This document shows positions 1 through 9,260 of a DNA stretch of 64,000 bases, one piece after another; positions within the stretch are counted from its first letter, which is position 1, and each line of letters begins with the position of its first letter. Origin of the DNA: Mycolicibacterium neoaurum ATCC 25795 (GTDB lineage: Bacteria; Actinomycetota; Actinomycetes; Mycobacteriales; Mycobacteriaceae); the NCBI RefSeq assembly GCF_000691525.1, contig NZ_JMDW01000002.1:1-64000 (forward strand), read 5' to 3'. Under the pieces are notes generated by a model. It saw nothing but the letters and a program-made list of their open reading frames with translations. It did no database searches and was not told the origin of the DNA. The position numbers and the translations under genes were made by a program.

Positions 1-1236
1 CTGGGGCGGTTGGTGGATTGTCCGCGCCCGGTGGTCGATGACGAAGCGTTGTTGGGTGTGTTGGCCGCGGCGGTGTCGGCCCGCAATCTGCTGGATGTCG
101 TGATCGCCTCGGCGGTGACCGCGGCCGAGCGGGTCGGTGTGCCGGGTCGGCGGCACTTACGCACGGGCACCGATCTGCTGCGCCTGGTGGGGATGGCACC
201 GGGTGCGGCGGCGCGGGCGGTGCGGGTGGGCCGGATGGCACCGGCGTTGCCGGCGCTGACGACCGCGCAGCGGGTGGGTGGGATCGGTATCGAGTTCGCC
301 GACGCCGTCGGCAAAGGCGTCACGCATATCGATTCGCGGACGCCGTTGTCCGACGACGATCGGGCCACGGTGGTGACCAAACTGATGGTGCAGACCACCC
401 CGGCCGAGGTGGCCGCGAAGGCTAGGGCGATCGCCCTCGACCGGACCGCGGTGCTACCGGTCGAGCAGCGTGCGGTGCCGGTCGCCGAGGACACCACGTT
501 GAATGAGATGACCGTGGTGCAGAACGCTGAGGGCCGGTTCGAGGCCACCCTCGATCTGGACATAGCGACTGGGGAAGAGCTGTGTGCGGCGTTGGATCCG
601 TTGTGCCGACCGGTACCGCTCCCCGATGGGTCGCCGGACCCGCGGCCGATCAACGCGCGTCGGGCGGAGGCGATCGGGCAGGTGCTGCGTACCTATTTGT
701 CGCAGTCGAGGCGTCCGATGTCTGGTGGGGTGCTGCCGCACGTCACCCTGATCCGGCCGGGCGTCGCGGCAGCGGGCGGTGACGAGGCGGTGGATCGGTT
801 GGGGTTCGCCGGCCCGGTCTCCACGGTGACCGCGGAGCTGATCGCCTGCGATGCCACGCTGACCTCGGTGGTCATCGACCACAGTGGTGTGCCGTTGGAT
901 GTCGGGCATGCCCAGCGGTTGTTCACCCCGGCCATCCGTAAAGCGCTGGCCGTACGGGATGGTGGGTGCGCCCATCCGGGGTGCGGGCGGCCGGTGTCCT
1001 GGTGCGATGCCCACCACATCCAACCCTGGAGCGAAGGCGGCGAGACCAGCCTCGACAACGGGGTGCTGCTGTGTCGGCTGCACCACACCCTCATCCATCA
1101 CGGTGGTTGGCAGGTGTACCTCGGCCGCGACCGCCACCCCTGGTTCATCCCACCCCACGAGCTGGGTGAACCCGAACCGGCACACCTGCGCTCACACGCC
1201 CGCCGCACCATGACCGACCTACCGACCGCCGCATAA
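1..1236 (+). CDS. DUF222/HNH endonuclease (13E12-type), 5' partial
   Basis: Mycobacterial DUF222-HNH nuclease of the 13E12 repeat family. The reading frame is open to base 1, and the first in-frame start candidate (TTG at 10) lies inside the DUF222 domain, so the true start is probably upstream of the window. From base 10 there are 408 residues: DUF222 fills about residues 10-290, and an HNH nuclease module lies at about 315-365 with CAHPGCG, CDAHHIQPW and CRLHH, the cysteine and histidine ligands of a zinc-binding beta-beta-alpha-metal fold. These genes exist in many near-identical copies in mycobacteria, often near mobile DNA; their physiological role is unknown. It ends convergently against the broken AhpD-like gene, with a strong hairpin between them. 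Confidence 0.85.
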   Translation: MGRLVDCPRPVVDDEALLGVLAAAVSARNLLDVVIASAVTAAERVGVPGRRHLRTGTDLLRLVGMAPGAAARAVRVGRMAPALPALTTAQRVGGIGIEFADAVGKGVTHIDSRTPLSDDDRATVVTKLMVQTTPAEVAAKARAIALDRTAVLPVEQRAVPVAEDTTLNEMTVVQNAEGRFEATLDLDIATGEELCAALDPLCRPVPLPDGSPDPRPINARRAEAIGQVLRTYLSQSRRPMSGGVLPHVTLIRPGVAAAGGDEAVDRLGFAGPVSTVTAELIACDATLTSVVIDHSGVPLDVGHAQRLFTPAIRKALAVRDGGCAHPGCGRPVSWCDAHHIQPWSEGGETSLDNGVLLCRLHHTLIHHGGWQVYLGRDRHPWFIPPHELGEPEPAHLRSHARRTMTDLPTAA

Positions 1237-1356
1237 CCCAAGGCGTCCCAAAGCTGCAGCGCACCTCGACAACTACACAGAGAAAACCGGCTCCGAGGAG
1301 CGCTTCCCTGCAACAGGCCTTCGCAAGCCATACGGAGCCGTACCCGCCTACATCGT

Positions 1357-1389
1357 GCGCATCGAGCCGTCCCGGCCGGCTCGATGCGC
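1357..1389. terminator. 13-bp stem bidirectional hairpin terminator
   Basis: Perfect inverted repeat: a 13-base arm at 1357-1369 (GCGCATCGAGCCG), a 7-base loop, and its exact complement at 1377-1389. It lies between the stops of the converging HNH gene and AhpD-like gene. There is no U tract, as is common for mycobacterial terminators, so termination is inferred from position and stem strength. Confidence 0.7.
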
Positions 1390-1403
1390 CTGAGCCTCGG
1401 TGT

Positions 1404-1854
1404 TCAGGGACCAACCGGGTAATGGCTGGCGATCGCGATGCGGTTCCACCCGTTCATGACCACCACCAGCCAGGTGACCGCGGCGATCTGCTGATCGGTG
1501 AGGGTCGCTTCGATATCCACCTGAGTGGGCGCGGCGGTGTGCTCGTCCCCTATTCGGGTGACACGCTCGGCAAGCAACAACGCCGCCTGCTCCCGTTCGG
1601 TGAAGTACTGCGACTCCCACCACGCGGGCAAGACGGCGAGTCGATCGGTGCTCTCGCCGGCAGCCAGCGCGTCGCGTATGCATCCGCAGGCAGAAGGCAC
1701 AGCCATTGATTTGCGACACCCGTATCTTGACCAGCTCGGCCAGCTGCACGGGAAGTTCTGCCTGCCCAATGGCAGCCTCAACCTGAGCGTCCAGCGCCGC
1801 AAAGGTCTTGTAAGGTTCGGCGAACTGCTTGCTGATGTTCACGTGCGGGAGCAT
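1404..1854 (-). pseudogene. AhpD-like carboxymuconolactone decarboxylase, frameshifted
   Basis: A carboxymuconolactone decarboxylase/AhpD-family gene of about 150 codons in two frames. The N-terminal part, from ATG at 1854 behind a GGAAAGAGGA ribosome site, reads MLPHVNISKQF and reaches the redox motif CAFCLRMHTR. The family pattern then continues in another frame as DALAAGESTDRL through to the stop at 1404. A single missing base near 1670-1676 (ACG-CG-GAC, where ACG-CGN-GAC is expected) accounts for the shift, so the CxxC motif is intact but the rest is lost. Intact homologues are small peroxidase-linked disulfide reductases or decarboxylases. A sequencing error would give the same picture. 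Confidence 0.75.
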
Positions 1855-1977
1855 GTGTCCTCTTTCCGGTCGTTCGGGATCGTCCTCAGGCAGACGAAAT
1901 GAACGGGCCATATGTGACACCGCGAATCGTCGGCGAGGCTGCCGGATCATCAACAGTCACTTTGTTAACATCGCGCC

Positions 1978-2742
1978 GTGCAATTCTCGCGGCGGGACGC
2001 GCTGCGCTACGCCGCGGCGACAACGGCCCTGGCCGGGCTTGGCGCCGCAACCACTGGTGCACCCACGGCGGCCGCCGCAGCACCCACCCTCATCGACTAC
2101 GCCATGCGCCAGATCCCCGCTGCTGACATCCGCGCGGCGGGTCATGCCGGCGTCATCAACTACGTGTCGACCTCGCGGCCCGGCTCCTCATTCGGGGCCA
2201 AGCCGATCACGCTGCCCTACGCCCAGTCACTCACCGCGGCCGGCCTGGTGATCGTCAGCAACTTCCAGTACGGGAAGCCCGGCGGGACCGCTCCGTCGGA
2301 CTTCACGCGTGGGTTCGCCGGCGGGGTCGCGGACGCCCGTACCGCATGGCAACTCCACACCGCCGCAGGCGGAGGGCAGACCGCGCCGGTGTACTTCAGC
2401 GTCGACGACGATATCGATCGTGAGACCTGGGACACGGTGGCACTGCAGTGGTTCCGAGGTATCAACTCCGTCATCGGGCCCATGCGCACCGGCATCTATG
2501 CCGGTATCCGACCCTGCGAGTGGGCCATCACCAGCGGTGTCGTCGGGCGCTCGAGCACATCCGGTAAGGCCTGGGTTTGGCAGACCCGATCCTGGTCGGG
2601 CGGACAAATCCACCCCGCGGCCGTGCTGTACCAACGGATCATCGACACGGCATCCAATCCGGGACCGGTGGTCGGGGGTATCCGCGTCGACGTCAACGAT
2701 GTGCTGGCGTCAGACGTCGGGCAGTGGAACCTGCACCCCTGA
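1978..2742 (+). CDS. Tat-exported DUF1906 glycoside hydrolase-like protein
   Basis: 254 residues starting at GTG 1978. The N-terminus SRRDALRYAAATTALAG followed by an Ala-rich stretch is a twin-arginine signal with cleavage near residue 35. The remainder is a DUF1906 domain (Rv2525c-like, TIM-barrel glycoside hydrolase-like), with acidic strand ends such as YFSVDDDID and a C-terminal DVNDVL typical of the family. Rv2525c of M. tuberculosis is a Tat substrate linked to cell wall and beta-lactam susceptibility, so a cell-envelope role is plausible, but the substrate is unknown. The stop is 5 bases from the end of the convergent lyase gene. Confidence 0.85.
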   Translation: MQFSRRDALRYAAATTALAGLGAATTGAPTAAAAAPTLIDYAMRQIPAADIRAAGHAGVINYVSTSRPGSSFGAKPITLPYAQSLTAAGLVIVSNFQYGKPGGTAPSDFTRGFAGGVADARTAWQLHTAAGGGQTAPVYFSVDDDIDRETWDTVALQWFRGINSVIGPMRTGIYAGIRPCEWAITSGVVGRSSTSGKAWVWQTRSWSGGQIHPAAVLYQRIIDTASNPGPVVGGIRVDVNDVLASDVGQWNLHP

Positions 2743-2747
2743 GGGGC

Positions 2748-3596
2748 TCAGACCAACCCGAGCTTGCCGGCAAGCTCCAGCACCGCCTCGGCGCGCGCAC
2801 GGGTGGGGCCGACGCTGCCGTCATACGGCCCGGTGGGTGAGTCCAACCTGGCCAGGGTCCGGCGCGCCTCATCGATGTCCAGCGTCGACGGACTGAGCAG
2901 ACCGTTGATCGTCTCGGCATGCCCGGGATCCAGGCACAACCGTGCGGTCATGCCCGCAGCCTTGGCGATCTCGGTTTCGCGGGCCAGGTGACGCGACTGG
3001 TCGCGCAAGGTCGGGCCGTCGATGGGTGCGGGCAACCGGGCGGCACGACTGGCGATCACCAATCGGGCCCGCGGATATGCCAGCACCGACGGATCGGCAC
3101 TCATCCCGGTGTCGCGACGAAAGTCACCGAGCCCGAACGCCATCCGATAGCACCCCGGTGTCCGCGCGATCTCCGATGCCGCCTCGATACCGAGTGCCGA
3201 CTCCACCAGGGCCACCACCGGCGTACCGGCCGGGAGCCGCGCAGCGGTAGCGGCGATATCGTCTCCGGACTCCACTTTGGCCAGCATCACACCGCGCAGC
3301 CCTGGAGCGTCCGCGACCGCATCCAGGTCGGTCGCCCACGCCGACGTCGACACACTGTTGATCCGGACCCATGCCTGCCCGCCGCTCAACCAATCGGCGA
3401 CTGCGGCTCTCCCGGCCGCCTTCTGCTGATCCGGGAGGCCGTCTTCGATGTCGAGCACGACTACATCCGACAGCCCGGCGACCGCAGCGTCGAAGGCAGC
3501 GCCGCCGTCGGGCAGTCCCGGCTGCAGCAGCCAGGTCCGGGCCAGCGACCAGTGCGGCTTCCGGTGTCGTTCGGTTGTCTGCGCTGAAGCTGTCAC
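2748..3596 (-). CDS. CitE-like HpcH/HpaI aldolase family CoA-ester lyase
   Basis: 282 residues from GTG 3596, chosen because GGAAGG sits about 8 bases upstream and the family N-terminus (SLARTWLLQPG) begins at once; the frame stays open further upstream without family similarity. Motifs: VVVLDIEDGLPD at about 45-56, the conserved WVRINS, and VALVESALGI, a barrel of the HpcH/HpaI-CitE superfamily that uses Mg2+ to cleave or form C-C bonds in acyl-CoA thioesters such as malyl-, citramalyl- or beta-methylmalyl-CoA. There is no citDF partner, so this is a stand-alone CitE-like enzyme. The exact substrate cannot be read from the sequence. Confidence 0.85.
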   Translation of the reverse strand: MTASAQTTERHRKPHWSLARTWLLQPGLPDGGAAFDAAVAGLSDVVVLDIEDGLPDQQKAAGRAAVADWLSGGQAWVRINSVSTSAWATDLDAVADAPGLRGVMLAKVESGDDIAATAARLPAGTPVVALVESALGIEAASEIARTPGCYRMAFGLGDFRRDTGMSADPSVLAYPRARLVIASRAARLPAPIDGPTLRDQSRHLARETEIAKAAGMTARLCLDPGHAETINGLLSPSTLDIDEARRTLARLDSPTGPYDGSVGPTRARAEAVLELAGKLGLV

Positions 3597-3777
3597 GCAT
3601 TGACCTTCCGCTCGGGGTGTACATCCATCGTCTCGCCCCCGCACCGTATCTCCCACATTAAGCACATAATGTTCACTCCCGATTGCCGGGGTTGCCACCA
3701 CGCCGATGAACAGCCGGAACAAGCCCGCGACTGGGGCTGTTGGACCGCCAAGAGATCCACCGACACTTGGAGGCCAC

Positions 3778-4446
3778 ATGCACATCGGCATCATCGGGGC
3801 GGGACACATCGGGGGCACCCTGGCCCGTCGGCTGCGAGAACTCGGGCACGAGGTGCGGGTTTCGAATTCACGTGCACCCGAGACCTTGGCCGCGCTGGCC
3901 GCCGAAACGGGTGCGATCCCGGTATGGGCACCTGACGCGGCAACCGATGCGGATCTGGTCATCGTGAGCATCCCGCAGAAGAACGTTCCCGATCTGACCG
4001 ACGGTATCGTCGACGCCCGCAAACGGGGCGCCCCGGTGATCGAGACAAACAACTACTACCCGCAACAACGCGATGGGGAGATAACCGCAATCGAGGACGG
4101 CCAGGTCGAGAGCGCCTGGGTCGCCGAGCAGATCGGGGCGCCGGTCTACAAAGTGTTCAACGGCATCTTCTGGAAGCATCTGCTCGAACGAGGAACCCCG
4201 AGCGGGACCCCCAACCGCATCGCGCTGCCGGTCGCGGGTGAGGACGGTGCGGGCCGCGAGCTGGTCCACCGGATCGTCGACGAGCTCGGATTCGACCCGG
4301 TCGACGCGGGCCCGATCTCAGAGTCATGGCGTCAGCAGCCTGGCACGCCGGTATACGGCAAGGACTTCGATGCAGCTGCCACCCGCACGGCACTCGCGGA
4401 GGCCAAGCCCGAGCGGACCGCCGAATGGAGCGCCCGCACGACTTGA
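3778..4446 (+). CDS. NAD(P)-binding, F420-reductase-like dehydrogenase
   Basis: 222 residues from ATG 3778 with GGAGG 5 bases upstream. The N-terminus MHIGIIGAGHIGG is a Rossmann dinucleotide fold, followed by a short domain with SIPQKNVPDL and ETNNYYPQQRDG. This pattern belongs to NADPH-dependent F420 reductase-like or pyrroline-carboxylate reductase-like predicted dehydrogenases, whose N-terminal domain binds NAD(P). Mycobacteria use F420 widely, but true Fno proteins have a distinct F420-binding loop that I cannot confirm here, so only general oxidoreductase activity is assigned. It is a single gene, divergent from the lyase. Confidence 0.75.
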   Translation: MHIGIIGAGHIGGTLARRLRELGHEVRVSNSRAPETLAALAAETGAIPVWAPDAATDADLVIVSIPQKNVPDLTDGIVDARKRGAPVIETNNYYPQQRDGEITAIEDGQVESAWVAEQIGAPVYKVFNGIFWKHLLERGTPSGTPNRIALPVAGEDGAGRELVHRIVDELGFDPVDAGPISESWRQQPGTPVYGKDFDAAATRTALAEAKPERTAEWSARTT

Positions 4447-4551
4447 CCAAGTGTGCGCGTTGCGTTTGCTGGCCTTGTCCGGCCGCTGACCGCATGGTGT
4501 GATGGACGCCACGCCCTCAGCAAACTCCCCCGATGACTGGAGCGCCGTGTC

Positions 4552-6804
4552 ATGAACCATGTCGGCGCAGCAGCGCATATCGGTCGTATCGGCGTCTTGG
4601 CTGCGGCGCTCGGAATCGGCGCGGCGGTGTTCTGCGGCGCCGGAACAGCCGCGGCCGCGCCGGCCGAATCCTCGAGCAGTTCCGCCGACGCAGCAACGCC
4701 CACCGATCCGGCGCCATCGTCAGCAAAGGACGCCCCCTCGCCTGCCGAGCAGGCCACCCCAACTGCGGTGACCTCGGAGCCGTTTGCGCCCCAGAAGTCC
4801 CGTTCGGCAACAACGAGTACGACCAGCGCGACAGAAGAAGCAGAAACAGACGAGTCCGCGATCGACCTGGTAACGCTGGAACCCCCTGAACCTCTGAACC
4901 TCCAGGACCGGGACGAACGCGAACCCGACCCCGTGATCTCGACACCGGCCATCGACCTCGCCGCGACGGCGGCCGACGAGCACGTCGCACCCGACCTCGA
5001 AGACCAGGACGCGCCTACGACGCCCGTCGATACACCGGTGTCGTGGACGATGGCGGCCGCGGCCAGCAGAAACACCCTCGCACCCACGCCCCCGCCCGCG
5101 GCGGCGACACCTCTGGCAACGCCGGTGATCGACCCGGTCACACATGCACCGGTGATCGCGACGCCGCGAACCCCGCTGCTCGAACCGCTGCAGTATCTAC
5201 CGATCATCGGCCCGCTGTTCGTCACCCCGATCGTCGCGTTCGTCAACCAGATACCGGTGGTCGGCGACCTGTTGCATCCGCTCCTCGGCTATCCCCTGCA
5301 ATGGAGTTCGCCACCGGGTACCCCGCGACCGCGCGATGTCATGGTCACTTCGTTCGACGGCACGCAGATCTATGTCCACTTCATGCCCGCGGCCGGCCTG
5401 AAGAGCGGCGAGAAGGCCGCAACGATCCTGCAGGGTCCCGGTCTGCTGCTGCCCGGAGCCACCAATCTCACGCCCACCCTGCTCGACGGCGTCATCGCCG
5501 ACACGTCAGGGTTGGTGTACACCGGAACACTGCGCACCACCGGCTACAACGTGGTCACCTGGGATCCACGCGGTGAGCACAACTCCGGTGGCCGGCTCGA
5601 ACAGGATTCACCGGACTTCGACGCCAAGGACGTCTCGGCGATCATCAGCTGGATCGCCACCCAACCGGAGGCCCGGCTCGATCCGGGAGTGCTCGACCCA
5701 CGCATCGGGATGACCGGCGCCTCCTATGGAGGTGGCATCCAATTGGTCAGTGCCGCAACCGATCCCCGCATCGATGCCATCGTGCCGGCGATCGCCTGGA
5801 ACACCCTGAACACCGCGCAGTACAAGAACGATGCGTTCAAGAGCAGCTGGGCGGCGATCCTCACCGCCGGTATCACCCTGTTCACGCGGCCGAATCCCGC
5901 GATCCTGCCTGCCACGATCTACGGTCTCCTGACCGGCCGCCAGACCGCCGCCGAGCAGGAACGCTTGGCACAGCTCGGCCCGGGCGGCCCACGAGATCTC
6001 GTCGGCAAGATCACCGCACCGACACTGTTGATCCAGGGCACCGTCGACACGCTGTTCTCGCTACAGGAAGCCGACACCACGGCGGCGACCCTCATCGCCA
6101 ATGGTGTTCCCGCGAAGGTGATCTGGTTCTGCGGCGGCCACGGCCTGTGCGGCAACCTCTTCGACCCCACCGACGGTGTCCTGATCCAACGCGCCACGCT
6201 GGCGTGGCTGGATCGCTATGTCAACGGCAATACCGCCACGGTGACCGGTCCGCAGTTCGAATTCGTCGACCAGCGTTGGCAGTACTACGCATCGGACCGC
6301 TACCCGATCACCACCGACAGCCCGGTCGTGGCCACCGGATCGGGCGGCCAGTTGCCGCTGATCCCCTTCCTCTGGGGCTCGGGACCGCTGTTGGGGGTGC
6401 TGCCCTTCGCCGCGTCGAGGGCCTACAACGCGCTCAACCTCACCACCGCGCCGGCCGGGACGACCACCCATGTCGTTGGCGCACCGCAGCTCACGATGAG
6501 TTACAGCGGGACGGGTATCGCCCGGCACGTCTACGCCCAACTCGTCGACGACTCCACCGGACACGTGCTGGGCCACCAGATCACACCGATTCCGGTCACC
6601 CTGGACGGGCAGCCTCACGAGATCACCATCGCGCTGGAACCGGTTGCCCACACCCTACGGCCGGGTCAGACGGTGACACTGCAGTTGGTCGCGTCGTCGA
6701 CGACCTATGCCACCCTCACATCCTTCGGTTCGTTGCAGGTGACCGGCATGCGGCTGAGCCTGCCGACCGCGGACCCGACGACCATCCGGCCGATCGCCAT
6801 CTGA
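4552..6804 (+). CDS. Secreted S15/CocE-like alpha/beta hydrolase
   Basis: 750 residues. A Sec signal peptide (about 1-37, ending in an Ala run) precedes a 130-residue Pro/Ala/Ser/Thr/Glu linker. A hydrophobic helical stretch follows (LLEPLQYLPIIGPLF ... PVVGDLLHPLLGYP, about 208-250), which recurs in exported mycobacterial proteins and probably faces the envelope. The catalytic domain has the nucleophile in GASYGG (Ser391), Asp499 in GTVDTLF and His530 in GGHG, a complete alpha/beta-hydrolase triad arranged as in X-Pro dipeptidyl peptidase S15/CocE proteins. The C-terminal beta-rich region (about 600-740) resembles the jelly-roll of that family. Likely an envelope peptidase or esterase; substrate unknown. 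Confidence 0.8.
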   Translation: MNHVGAAAHIGRIGVLAAALGIGAAVFCGAGTAAAAPAESSSSSADAATPTDPAPSSAKDAPSPAEQATPTAVTSEPFAPQKSRSATTSTTSATEEAETDESAIDLVTLEPPEPLNLQDRDEREPDPVISTPAIDLAATAADEHVAPDLEDQDAPTTPVDTPVSWTMAAAASRNTLAPTPPPAAATPLATPVIDPVTHAPVIATPRTPLLEPLQYLPIIGPLFVTPIVAFVNQIPVVGDLLHPLLGYPLQWSSPPGTPRPRDVMVTSFDGTQIYVHFMPAAGLKSGEKAATILQGPGLLLPGATNLTPTLLDGVIADTSGLVYTGTLRTTGYNVVTWDPRGEHNSGGRLEQDSPDFDAKDVSAIISWIATQPEARLDPGVLDPRIGMTGASYGGGIQLVSAATDPRIDAIVPAIAWNTLNTAQYKNDAFKSSWAAILTAGITLFTRPNPAILPATIYGLLTGRQTAAEQERLAQLGPGGPRDLVGKITAPTLLIQGTVDTLFSLQEADTTAATLIANGVPAKVIWFCGGHGLCGNLFDPTDGVLIQRATLAWLDRYVNGNTATVTGPQFEFVDQRWQYYASDRYPITTDSPVVATGSGGQLPLIPFLWGSGPLLGVLPFAASRAYNALNLTTAPAGTTTHVVGAPQLTMSYSGTGIARHVYAQLVDDSTGHVLGHQITPIPVTLDGQPHEITIALEPVAHTLRPGQTVTLQLVASSTTYATLTSFGSLQVTGMRLSLPTADPTTIRPIAI

Positions 6805-6876
6805 CATCCGCGCCGCGATGCGTAGGGTTCGACCTATGACCAGCGGACGCGCACCCGAATCATTTCCACCGAACTG

Positions 6877-8058
6877 ATGCGGATGGACGTTCTGATCGTG
6901 GGCGCGGGTCCCGCGGGGATCGCCTTGGCGGGCGCGTGCGCCCGCCAAGGCCTGGACACCGGCCTGCTGGATCCGGCGCCGGACCGGCCGTGGACGGCCA
7001 CCTACGGGATGTGGAGCAGGGAACTGCCCGCCGACCTACCGGCATCCGTGGTCGCGGCCAGCGCCGCCGGCCGTGCCATCGCTCGTACCGAACACCGGTT
7101 GGGCTGGGAGTACGCGGTACTGGATGTGCCTGCGCTGCAGGCACATCTGATCGACGGGCTCGGCGGGGTGCGGTTGCACCGGGGGCGCGCGGTCGGCAGC
7201 CCCACCCCCGGAGTGGTCGCCTTGGCCGATGGCTCCCGGTTGCATGCCGCGGTGGTCGTCGATGCCGGTGGCCAACGGCGTCCGCTCGACCCGGCGACGC
7301 CACCGTCGACGGCCGCCGCCCAAACGGCTTACGGGGTGATCGTCGACGTGGATGCGGCGACGACGCTGGCGGCCCCCGGTGAGGCCCTGTTCATGGACTG
7401 GCGCGCCGACCACGGTGAGCGCGGCTGGCCCACTTTTCTCTACGCGGTGCCCCTGGGCGGCGGGCGGATCCTGCTGGAGGAGACCTCGCTGGCGCGGCGG
7501 CCCGGTCTACCCCTGACCGCGCTGCGGCGCCGGTTGCATACCCGGCTGGCCCGGCACGGCATCGTGGTGCCCGACGATGCACCGACCGAAAAGGTGTCCT
7601 TTCCGCTCGATCAACCGCGGCACCGCGTCCCGGGCGTCCTCGGGTTCGGGGCGGCGGCGCCGCTGATCCACCCGGCGACGGGTTTCAGTGTGGCATCCGC
7701 GTTGCGGCTCGCCCCACGCGTGGCGGACGCACTGGCGGCGAACCTCCCACAGGGTCAGCAGGCCGCACTGGCGGCGGCGCGTGGAATCGTCTGGTCGCGG
7801 TCGGCGCGGGCCATCCACCGCTTCCGGCGGATCGGCCTGGAGGCGCTCCTGCGCATGCCCGCCGACGAGGTGCCCGATTTCTTCGACACCTTCTTCTCGC
7901 TGGCCCCGGCACACCGCTGGACGTATCTGACATCTCGCGATGACGTCCTGGGTACCGCCGTGGCGATGGGCCACCTGTTCCGGATCGCCAACCCGCGATT
8001 ACGCGGGCACCTGGTCGGCTCGGCGGTCCGGCGCCCGGTCAGCGCCGTGTCACCGTGA
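6877..8058 (+). CDS. Lycopene beta-cyclase family protein (CrtL/CrtY-type)
   Basis: 393 residues, FAD/NAD-binding. Motifs: VGAGPAG at 8-14 (dinucleotide fold), ATYGMW at 41-46, FMDWR near 171-175, LEETSL near 200, and the C-terminal HPATGFSVASALRLAP. Together these are the fingerprints of lycopene cyclases, which close the beta-ionone rings of lycopene. No crtE, crtB or crtI lies within the window, so it is an orphan. Its last 20 bases overlap the 3' end of the convergent gene. ATG 6883 is a possible alternative start and no strong ribosome site is visible. Activity on another polyene or isoprenoid is possible. Confidence 0.8.
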   Translation: MRMDVLIVGAGPAGIALAGACARQGLDTGLLDPAPDRPWTATYGMWSRELPADLPASVVAASAAGRAIARTEHRLGWEYAVLDVPALQAHLIDGLGGVRLHRGRAVGSPTPGVVALADGSRLHAAVVVDAGGQRRPLDPATPPSTAAAQTAYGVIVDVDAATTLAAPGEALFMDWRADHGERGWPTFLYAVPLGGGRILLEETSLARRPGLPLTALRRRLHTRLARHGIVVPDDAPTEKVSFPLDQPRHRVPGVLGFGAAAPLIHPATGFSVASALRLAPRVADALAANLPQGQQAALAAARGIVWSRSARAIHRFRRIGLEALLRMPADEVPDFFDTFFSLAPAHRWTYLTSRDDVLGTAVAMGHLFRIANPRLRGHLVGSAVRRPVSAVSP

Positions 8059-9166
8059 GGTGCACGTGGTCGAAATGGCCGTATCCGGACGCCTGCGGAC
8101 CTGCGGGCGTGTAGTACGTACCTCTCCAGATCACATCTTGCAGCCCGAAACGCCCGGCGTTGGCCAGCGCGTAGGCCATGATCTGGTCGCCGAGCGCGAT
8201 GCCCTCGGGGCTGCCGGCGTTGGGGATCATGATGTCGATGGCCAGCCCGCTGGGATGCCAGGGCTTGGAGTCCGGGCGCACCCCGCCGATCTCGGATATC
8301 TGCGGGAACTGCTGGCTGACAGCTCGCGCGGCCAGGATCGCATTCGGCTGCAGACCTGCTTCGTTGGCGACACCGACCGGAAGTGCGGCGGCCTCCGGGA
8401 TGTCGACGCGGGCGGCGGCCAGCGAGGGCTGACCGGGCATCGCCACGATCGCCGGGTCGTTGGGCGCCGGAGCGGCGGGCGGCGCGGCAGGCGGGGGTGC
8501 GCTGTCGACGATCGCCTGCTGCTGCGGCGTCAACGCCGCGTACTGGGCTTCGGCGGCGGCAAGCTGGCGCAACAACTCGCTCAGTGCGGTCTGCAGGTCG
8601 GCCCGAACCGCGGCGGACCGCTCGGCGGCCGCGCGTGCCGCCGCGGCGGATGTCTCCGACGTCCGGGCTGCCACAGCGGCCTGCTCCCGGACCGCCCGCA
8701 GATCGGCCATCCGATCCGCCGAATGGGTGGCGACCGCCTGCTGCAGGGACATGTTGTCGATCAGCTGCTGTGGCGATGACGCGGTCATCAGCGACTGGAG
8801 CTGCCCGGTACGCCCGCTGGTGTACGTCATCACCGCGACACGGTCGGCGGCGGCCTGCACCGGTGCGAGGCGGGCGTGGGCGGCGGCGAGAATCTCGGCG
8901 TCCGCGCGTTGACGGGCGTCGGCGGCAAGCTGCTCGGCGAGCTTGGTGTCGGCATCGCGCTGGGCGGCGGTCACGGCTTCGCGGGTCTTGAGGGCCTGGC
9001 TGGAGAGTTCCTCGAGCTTGGCCAGTGCGTCGGCGGCGGGATCGGCATTCACGACACTGACCGAGCTCACCGAGAGGACCGAGACGCCCGTGACCAGAGC
9101 CGCGGCCACCGACATGGACACGGTTCGCCACAGTGTTCTACGCACCCGGGTGATACGGATTGTCAC
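8039..9166 (-). CDS. Secreted coiled-coil protein with M15-like C-terminal domain
   Basis: 375 residues. An N-terminal signal (basic MTIRITRVRRTLWR, then a hydrophobic core to about residue 41) is followed by a long Ala/Glu/Gln/Arg-rich coiled coil (about 45-205), a Pro/Ala linker, and a C-terminal domain (about 265-375) with the short motifs KPWHPSGLAIDIMIP and GYGHFDHVHLTV. The spaced His and Asp residues recall zinc D-Ala-D-Ala peptidases of the M15/VanY type. RipA/NlpC hydrolases of mycobacteria have the same plan of a coiled coil before a peptidoglycan domain. I infer a role in cell-wall remodelling; enzymatic activity is not certain. Confidence 0.7.
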   Translation of the reverse strand: MTIRITRVRRTLWRTVSMSVAAALVTGVSVLSVSSVSVVNADPAADALAKLEELSSQALKTREAVTAAQRDADTKLAEQLAADARQRADAEILAAAHARLAPVQAAADRVAVMTYTSGRTGQLQSLMTASSPQQLIDNMSLQQAVATHSADRMADLRAVREQAAVAARTSETSAAAARAAAERSAAVRADLQTALSELLRQLAAAEAQYAALTPQQQAIVDSAPPPAAPPAAPAPNDPAIVAMPGQPSLAAARVDIPEAAALPVGVANEAGLQPNAILAARAVSQQFPQISEIGGVRPDSKPWHPSGLAIDIMIPNAGSPEGIALGDQIMAYALANAGRFGLQDVIWRGTYYTPAGPQASGYGHFDHVHLTVTRR

Positions 9167-9260
9167 GGTCCTTCGATTGCGCGGACCGACCCTGGCCCAG
9201 CTTGCACGTCCTCCGACAGGCTACGAACTGCCGTTGCCGATGTCCACCCGGCCGCCGGGT

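Noticed and set aside
454-1185. Minus-strand frame of 243 codons opposite the HNH gene
   Set aside because: A shadow of the strongly biased plus-strand gene; no domain pattern.
2919-3587. Plus-strand frame of 222 codons opposite the CitE-like gene
   Set aside because: No family similarity and wrong codon bias.
7755-9131. Long minus-strand frame of 458 codons overlapping the lycopene cyclase and secreted protein genes
   Set aside because: Arg-rich low-complexity translation is typical of a shifted frame in GC-rich DNA; both real genes have domain signatures.
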